Positions 14,743 through 19,034 of a stretch of DNA of 19,034 nt are shown here, one piece after another. Origin of the DNA: JBLHUT01 sp047629975 (lineage in GTDB: Bacteria > Pseudomonadota > Alphaproteobacteria > Rhodobacterales > Rhodobacteraceae); contig JBLHUT010000031.1 of NCBI GenBank assembly GCA_047629975.1, positions 1 to 19,034 on the forward strand, in the 5' to 3' direction. The notes beneath the pieces are model-generated. The model was not told where the DNA came from, made no database searches, and saw nothing but the letters and a program-made list of their open reading frames with translations. The position numbers were made by a program, and so were the translations under genes. The number at the start of each line of letters is the position of its first letter. Within the stretch, counting starts at the first letter, position 1.

Positions 14743-15960
14743 TCAAGCCTTGGCAAACACTGCGGCGGCTGCTTCGAGGCCCCCCGCACCGTGCGGGATA
14801 TCAAGCGCCTTGAGGCCCGATGCAATCGAACCAAGTGCCCCCATGACCATCTGCGCGTTGACATGACCCATGTGACCCAGCCGGAAAAAGCCGTCCGAAC
14901 GGGGGTCCTGTTCGGTTGCCATACCCAGACCGATCCCGAGGGTCAGACCTGCGTGCGCCGTCACCCATTCGCGCAACGCCGTCCCGTGCGGCGCGCCGAT
15001 CGACAGGCTGGTGACCGCGTGACTACGCAAGGCCGGATCGGCAACATTCAACTGCAACGGACCTTTTGTGCCGGCGTCTGCATCCAGAATGCCCCAAGCA
15101 TCAAAAGCCGCCCAGATGCCTTGAGCCAAAAGCGCATGGCGCGCCCAGACGTTCTCCAGACCTTCCTCAAGCAGCATGTCAAGCGCCACGCGCAAGCCGT
15201 AAAGGTGATGCGTTGGCGCCGTGCCACAGAAATACTGATAAAACATCTCGGGGTCCGTGCGCGGACGCCAATCCCAGTAACGTGTCTTTAGATCAGCCGT
15301 ATCGCGGGCGCGGTCGGCCTTGTCGTTGTAAAAGACGAACCCCAATCCCGGCGGCGTCATCAGGCCTTTTTGGCACCCCGTCACCATCACATCCACACCC
15401 CAGGCATCCATTTCAAAGGCATCAACCGCCAGACAGGCAATGCAATCGATCATCAAAAGCGCCGGATGCCCGACCTTGTCGATCACCCCTCGCAGCGCGG
15501 CAATATCGTTCCGGATCGAGGTCGAGGTGTCCACCTGAACCGCCAGCACCGATTTGATCACATGGGCGGTGTCGGCACGCAGGGCTTCTTCGACACGGAC
15601 CAGATCAATCGCACTGCGTTTGCCAAAATCGATCCGCCGGGTGATGATGCCCATTTCCTCGGCCATATCTGCCCAGCCATGACAAAACATACCCGTCGCC
15701 AACGACAATACCGTATCGCCCCGGCTCAGGGTGTTGCTTAACGCGGCTTCCCACACACCGTGGCCGTTGCAGATATAAATCGCGGCGTGATGTTCGGTAC
15801 GGGCAATTTTCTTGAGATCGGGAATGATCCCGTTGACCATCTCTGGCAAGGCACCCGAATAGATATTCGGCGCCGCCCGGTGCATCGCCCGCAGCACAGC
15901 ATCAGGGACGACAGACGGGCCGGGAATGGCAAGGTAATGGGTTCCGTTGGACAAAGACAT
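14743..15960 (-). CDS. Class V PLP-dependent aminotransferase (serine/alanine-glyoxylate type)
   Basis: This 405-residue fold-type I PLP enzyme of aminotransferase class V probably transfers an amino group to glyoxylate (serine- or alanine-glyoxylate aminotransferase, SgaA-like). Landmarks are AIPGPSVVPDAVLRAMHRAA (11-30), the phosphate/ring-binding GHGVWEAALSN (67-77), MIDCIACL with Asp172 contacting the pyridine nitrogen, and the Schiff-base Lys198 in VTGCQKGLMTPPG. The C-terminal GLTLGIGLG and RLGHMGHVN are typical of glyoxylate aminotransferases. GGAG precedes the ATG at about 9 nt. No serine-cycle or photorespiration partner is adjacent, so the donor amino acid is uncertain. Other branches of this family use different donors. 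Confidence 0.88.
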   Translation of the reverse strand: MSLSNGTHYLAIPGPSVVPDAVLRAMHRAAPNIYSGALPEMVNGIIPDLKKIARTEHHAAIYICNGHGVWEAALSNTLSRGDTVLSLATGMFCHGWADMAEEMGIITRRIDFGKRSAIDLVRVEEALRADTAHVIKSVLAVQVDTSTSIRNDIAALRGVIDKVGHPALLMIDCIACLAVDAFEMDAWGVDVMVTGCQKGLMTPPGLGFVFYNDKADRARDTADLKTRYWDWRPRTDPEMFYQYFCGTAPTHHLYGLRVALDMLLEEGLENVWARHALLAQGIWAAFDAWGILDADAGTKGPLQLNVADPALRSHAVTSLSIGAPHGTALREWVTAHAGLTLGIGLGMATEQDPRSDGFFRLGHMGHVNAQMVMGALGSIASGLKALDIPHGAGGLEAAAAVFAKA

Positions 15961-16005
15961 GGGGGCATACTCCGTTATGATCGCAACACTGGTAAGTCGC
16001 GGGCG

Positions 16006-16149
16006 TTACAGGGTCAATCGCCTCGTTTGACCCGTGTTCTGCGGAAGCCACCGCCATCGCCCGATACCACGCGGCTTGCCCTTGAAGGCGCTTTCGCGAT
16101 AGGAGGCGCTGATCCACCCCGAACCAATCCTGCGGTATGGCCCTTTCAT
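16006..16149 (-). CDS. Possible 47-residue basic protein upstream of the aminotransferase gene
   Basis: This ORF starts at an ATG at 16149 and stops 45 nt before the aminotransferase ATG. It contains RRIGSGWISASYRESAFKGK and is rich in Arg, Lys, Gly and Trp. The middle codons are strongly G/C-ending (ATC AGC GCC TCC ... GCC TTC AAG GGC AAG CCG), as in real genes here. AAGG lies about 7 nt upstream. Its ATG shares the CATG at 16147-16150 with the divergent phosphatase-like start, leaving no intergenic space, which counts against both starts being right. I know no family for it. It may be a genuine small gene co-transcribed with the aminotransferase. Confidence 0.38.
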   Translation of the reverse strand: MKGPYRRIGSGWISASYRESAFKGKPRGIGRWRWLPQNTGQTRRLTL

Positions 16150-16825
16150 GACACCTTCGCTGAGCATACAGCCGAAAACATTCGAACGCAGCCTGCGCAT
16201 GTCTTTCGGCACTGACCTGTCCACGAAAAAGCCGCGGCGGCAGGCGTGGTGGCATTTCCATCTGTTCGATCACGCGTGGCTGCGCCGCTTCTGGACGAAT
16301 TTCTATCCGGTCGCTCCCCGTGTCTACCGCTCGAATCGTCCCGGTCCCGCCCGGCTGGAGAATTGCGCGGCAATGGGCATCAAGACTGTGCTCAACCTGC
16401 ACGGGAACAGTGCTTTTGCGCCGTGGATCTTTGAAAAAGAGGCCTGCGAGTGCCCCGTACTGGAGCTTGTGGTTGCCAAGATGTACTCGGGGCGCTCTGC
16501 CTTGCGTGAGGAATACCTTGATCTGATCCACAAATTGCGCACGTTGCCCCGCCCGCGGCTGTCCCACTGCAAAAGTGGCGCAAACTGTGCCGGACTGATC
16601 GCGATCGAGGGGCGCAGCGTCGCGCGCCAGCTCGGCTTCAAATTCCTGCACGTGAACGCATCCATGACAGGTGTGTGCGATCACATCCTTGATGTATCCA
16701 AGGCCCGAAACGCCGGAAGCCCGATTGATTTGGAGACGTGGTTCGCAACCGAATATGACACGGACGCCATGATGCGCAGTTTTACCCACAAACACGCCGA
16801 AACCTTGGGGGGTATGACCGGATGA
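16148..16825 (+). CDS. Protein tyrosine/dual-specificity phosphatase-like protein lacking the P-loop arginine
   Basis: This 225-residue protein has the cysteine-phosphatase fold. The family N-terminus SFGTDLSTKKPRRQAWWHFH is followed by VYRSNRPGPARLENCAAMGI and KTVLNLHG (usually NLRG). The active-site loop reads HCKSGANCAG at 140-149. Catalytic Cys141 is present, but the invariant arginine of the C-x5-R motif (position 147) is Cys. After the loop, the helix appears 6-9 residues shorter than in relatives I remember (HCKSGADRAG...), before the recognisable QLGFKFLHV and TGVCDHILDV. Normal catalysis is unlikely, so it may be a pseudophosphatase or an early decaying gene, although the frame is intact. 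The ATG at 16148 has only a weak Shine-Dalgarno. The stop overlaps the ABC exporter start (ATGA), so the pair is translationally coupled. Confidence 0.8.
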   Translation: MTPSLSIQPKTFERSLRMSFGTDLSTKKPRRQAWWHFHLFDHAWLRRFWTNFYPVAPRVYRSNRPGPARLENCAAMGIKTVLNLHGNSAFAPWIFEKEACECPVLELVVAKMYSGRSALREEYLDLIHKLRTLPRPRLSHCKSGANCAGLIAIEGRSVARQLGFKFLHVNASMTGVCDHILDVSKARNAGSPIDLETWFATEYDTDAMMRSFTHKHAETLGGMTG

Positions 16826-18597
16826 CCGCCCCCGTGCCCCCTTCCCCGCAGCCGTCACACGACACTGGCCTTTTTGGCTGGCTCTGGCGCGGCTATCTCG
16901 GGCGGCATTGGGTGCTGATCGCGGTTGCCGGTGTATTGATGGCGATCGAAGGGTCGATGATGGGCCTGCTCAGCTACATGATGAAACCGATGTTTGACAC
17001 GGTATTCATCGCCGGCGAGCGCGCTGCTATCGGTTGGGTCGGGGGCATGATCTTTGGGATATTCGTGCTGCGCGCGGTGACTTCGGTCGGTCAGAAGGTT
17101 GTTCTGACAAAGATCGGCGCGCAAGTGGTGTTCAACATCCAGACACAGGTGCTTGGGCATTTGATGAAGCTGGATACGCTGTTTCATCAAGCCCACCCCC
17201 CCGGCGCGCTGATCGAGCGGGTCAACGGCGATTCCCAGGCATTGGGACAGGTCGCAAGCGTGGTGATCTCGGGCATCGGGCGCGATGTAGTGGCGCTTTT
17301 GTCCCTGCTAGCGGTGGTAATCTGGATCGATTGGCAATGGACGCTGGTGGCGATGTTGGGCACGCCGATCATGGTTCTGCCGACCATTCTGGCACAGCGA
17401 TACGTGCGCCGCACCACGCTTGTCTCGCGCCGGGTGGCCGTTTCCATGACCACGCGGCTGGACGAGATTTTCCACGGCATCGCTCCGGTCAAACTCAACG
17501 CGCTCGAGGCGTATCAGACGGGCCGGTACCGCAAGCTGGCCGACGAACGGATCACCGCAGACGTGCAGGCAGGTCTGGGGCGTGCGTTGATCCCTGCATT
17601 GGTCGATATCATGACCGGCATCGGCTTTTGCGGCGTGCTGATTTATGGCGGCTCCGAGATCATCGACGGCACAAAGACAGTCGGTGAATTCATGAGCTTT
17701 TTCACGGCCATGGCCCTCGCCTTTGATCCTCTGCGCAGACTGGGCACCATTTCGGGCCACTGGCAGGCCGCCGCCGTCAGCGTTGGTCGCCTGCGCGAGA
17801 TGTTCGACACCGAACCCACCCTGAAAGTTGCCTCCAAACCCGTGCCGTTGCCTGCGGCCAGTGGCGATCTGGTGCTTGACGATGTCACACTGAACTACGG
17901 CGATGTACCCGTGTTGCAGGGCACCAGTTTTGTTGCACAAGCAGGCAAGACCACAGCAATCGTTGGCCCCTCGGGGGCCGGAAAAAGCACTATTTTCAAC
18001 ATCCTGACCCGACTTGCCGAACCCGATGGCGGGCGCGTCAGTCTGGGTGGCGTGGCGATTGACCAACTGGACCCTGTGGAGCTGCGGGCGCAGTTTTCGA
18101 TGGTCACCCAGGACGCGCTTTTGTTCGATGAAAGCCTGCGCGAGAACATCCTTTTGGGGCGCCGCGATGTGACCGACGCCCGACTTGAGCGCGCCCTGGA
18201 GGCGGCACAGATCTCGACGTTCGTCGCCGGATTGCCCGCCGGGCTTGAAACGACCGCCGGACCAAGGGGCTCGGCGCTGTCGGGGGGGCAAAGACAGCGG
18301 GTGGCCATTGCGCGCGCGGTGCTGCGCGACACGCCGATCCTGTTGCTCGACGAGGCGACTTCGGCGCTTGATGCGCAGTCCGAACAACTGGTCCAGCGCG
18401 CGCTGGAGACACTCGCAGAGGGGCGCACGACACTTGTCATCGCGCACCGGCTCTCGACTGTGCGGCGCGCCGACAAGATCATCGTGATGGAGCAGGGCCG
18501 TGTCGTCGAACAAGGCACCCACGACGCGTTGCTTGCGCGCGGCGGGGCCTATGCCCGCCTGCATGCGCTGCAATTCGACACTGGTAACACCGACTGA
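16822..18597 (+). CDS. ABC exporter half-transporter, MsbA/multidrug-lipid type
   Basis: This 591-residue half-transporter has an N-terminal transmembrane domain (about residues 20-310) fused to an ATPase domain (about 345-580). It would work as a homodimer in the inner membrane, flipping lipids or exporting drugs. Walker A is GPSGAGKST (382-390), and the Q-loop is in MVTQDALLFDESLRENILLG. The signature is LSGGQRQR (486-493), Walker B ILLLDEATSALD, and the H-loop VIAHRLSTV. This is the MsbA/LipA-like architecture, but no lipid A or capsule gene is adjacent, so the substrate is unassigned. The start overlaps the stop of the phosphatase-like gene. Pairing of such an exporter with a phosphatase-like gene is, from memory, recurrent in Rhodobacteraceae. 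Confidence 0.93.
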   Translation: MTAPVPPSPQPSHDTGLFGWLWRGYLGRHWVLIAVAGVLMAIEGSMMGLLSYMMKPMFDTVFIAGERAAIGWVGGMIFGIFVLRAVTSVGQKVVLTKIGAQVVFNIQTQVLGHLMKLDTLFHQAHPPGALIERVNGDSQALGQVASVVISGIGRDVVALLSLLAVVIWIDWQWTLVAMLGTPIMVLPTILAQRYVRRTTLVSRRVAVSMTTRLDEIFHGIAPVKLNALEAYQTGRYRKLADERITADVQAGLGRALIPALVDIMTGIGFCGVLIYGGSEIIDGTKTVGEFMSFFTAMALAFDPLRRLGTISGHWQAAAVSVGRLREMFDTEPTLKVASKPVPLPAASGDLVLDDVTLNYGDVPVLQGTSFVAQAGKTTAIVGPSGAGKSTIFNILTRLAEPDGGRVSLGGVAIDQLDPVELRAQFSMVTQDALLFDESLRENILLGRRDVTDARLERALEAAQISTFVAGLPAGLETTAGPRGSALSGGQRQRVAIARAVLRDTPILLLDEATSALDAQSEQLVQRALETLAEGRTTLVIAHRLSTVRRADKIIVMEQGRVVEQGTHDALLARGGAYARLHALQFDTGNTD

Positions 18598-18600
18598 CGC

Positions 18601-18735
18601 CTCCCATATACCACGCAACACGGCACGCTATCCAGACCCACAGCCCGAACCCACGCACCCGTTCCTATCACGCCCTGTCCCTATCAAGACCGTCCCACAT
18701 ACCCCCCAGTCTCACGCCCCCCGTCCCACGCCCCC
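18601..18735 (+). terminator. C-rich, G-poor tract, probable Rho-utilisation (rut) region
   Basis: In 18601-18720 I count 60 C and only 15 G, in an otherwise balanced GC-rich genome. Repeated CCCACG and CACGC words and runs of up to six C occur. Unstructured, C-over-G RNA downstream of a stop codon is the classic feature of a Rho loading region. No intrinsic terminator hairpin is seen after the exporter gene, which supports Rho-dependent termination before ygfZ. Confidence 0.45.
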
Positions 18736-18751
18736 GACCAAGGAGAATTCT

Positions 18752-19034
18752 ATGACCGGTGAACATGCCGCCACGCGCGTTTTACTCGAGGTGTCCGGCG
18801 CGGACAGGGTGCATTTCCTGCAAGGGCTGGTCACCAATGATGTGGGCAAGTTGGAGCAGGGGCTGGTCTATGCCGCCTTGTTGTCGCCGCAAGGTAAATT
18901 CCTTGTGGATTTCCTGATGGTCCCGTTGCCGGAGGCTATCGGATTGGATGTCGCCGCAGATCAGGCCGCAGGCCTCGCCCAACGGCTGGGTCTGTACAAG
19001 TTGCGCGCCGATGTGCAGATCACGCAAAGTGCGC
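18752..19034 (+). CDS. ygfZ: YgfZ/GcvT-like folate-binding protein (partial, C-terminus off the window)
   Basis: This is the N-terminal 94 residues of a YgfZ-family protein, a GcvT-related tetrahydrofolate-binding protein. In other bacteria it supports assembly or repair of certain Fe-S enzymes and tRNA thiolation. The family start VLLEVSGADRVHFLQGLVTN followed by YAALLSPQGKFLVDFLM is diagnostic. The Shine-Dalgarno AGGAG (18741-18745) lies 6 nt before the ATG, making the start firm. The family's conserved Cys motif (K-G-C-Y-x-G-Q-E) lies further on and cannot be checked here. Confidence 0.9.
   Translation, partial: MTGEHAATRVLLEVSGADRVHFLQGLVTNDVGKLEQGLVYAALLSPQGKFLVDFLMVPLPEAIGLDVAADQAAGLAQRLGLYKLRADVQITQSA

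Noticed and set aside
16101..16111. Perfect AGGAGG followed by an in-frame CTG as an alternative phosphatase-like start
   Set aside because: The spacing is only 2 nt and CTG is a very rare start. The match is more likely incidental, lying antisense within the small ORF.
17308..18621. A 437-codon open frame on the minus strand opposite the ABC exporter
   Set aside because: The plus strand encodes all ABC motifs in one frame. The antisense frame is compositionally a shadow.
1..19034. CRISPR array, tRNA/rRNA genes, insertion sequences, prophage
   Set aside because: Reading both strands, I saw no spaced direct repeats, no tRNA-like cloverleaf, no transposase or integrase motifs, and no terminal inverted repeats.

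Overview
The window looks like a chromosomal segment of an alphaproteobacterium, most likely a Rhodobacteraceae (Roseobacter-group) member. It is GC-rich, with strongly GC-biased third codon positions. Three small gene types I know mainly from that family support this: the secreted protein at 11087, the phosphatase-like/ABC exporter pair at 16148-18597, and the class V aminotransferase at 14743. This assignment is inference from protein style, because no rRNA or tRNA is present. I see no insertion sequence, integrase, CRISPR array, tRNA or rRNA.

Layout. (1) Positions 1-4277, minus strand: a complete-looking branched-chain amino-acid-type (HAAT/Liv) ABC importer in the order binding protein, livH, livM, livG, livF. 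livF runs off the left edge. The four downstream genes overlap by 4-8 nt, and a stem-loop lies between the binding protein and livH. (2) Positions 4278-4455: a divergent control region with two inverted repeats and a good -35/-10 promoter facing right. (3) Positions 4456-7750, plus strand: three genes chained by 4-nt stop/start overlaps. They encode an M19 (membrane dipeptidase)-fold protein that lacks half of the canonical metal ligands, a 565-residue protein I do not recognise, and a DUF3726-like protein. Together with the importer this is the best candidate for an undescribed uptake-and-catabolism module.

(4) Positions 7843-10813, minus strand: a Pat/Bar-like GNAT acetyltransferase, a PhnA-family zinc-ribbon protein and lepA (EF4). 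(5) Positions 11051-13042: a small secreted Cys-containing protein on the plus strand, preceded by an 11-codon leader ORF, converging on xseA (exonuclease VII large subunit) on the minus strand. (6) Position 13113 to 14375: purD, divergent from xseA. (7) Positions 14376-14742: a gap with one weak ORF. (8) Positions 14743-16149, minus strand: a serine/alanine-glyoxylate-type aminotransferase and, upstream of it, a possible 47-residue ORF. (9) Positions 16148-18597, plus strand: a protein-tyrosine-phosphatase-like protein whose P-loop arginine is replaced by cysteine, translationally coupled to an MsbA-type ABC exporter. (10) A very C-rich, G-poor gap that looks like a Rho-utilisation region, then the start of ygfZ, which is cut by the right edge.

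The right two thirds are mostly housekeeping genes (translation factor, DNA repair, purine synthesis, Fe-S/folate protein). The left third is accessory metabolism. The strongest unexplained signals are the M19-like/565-aa/DUF3726 operon and the active-site loss in the phosphatase-like protein.
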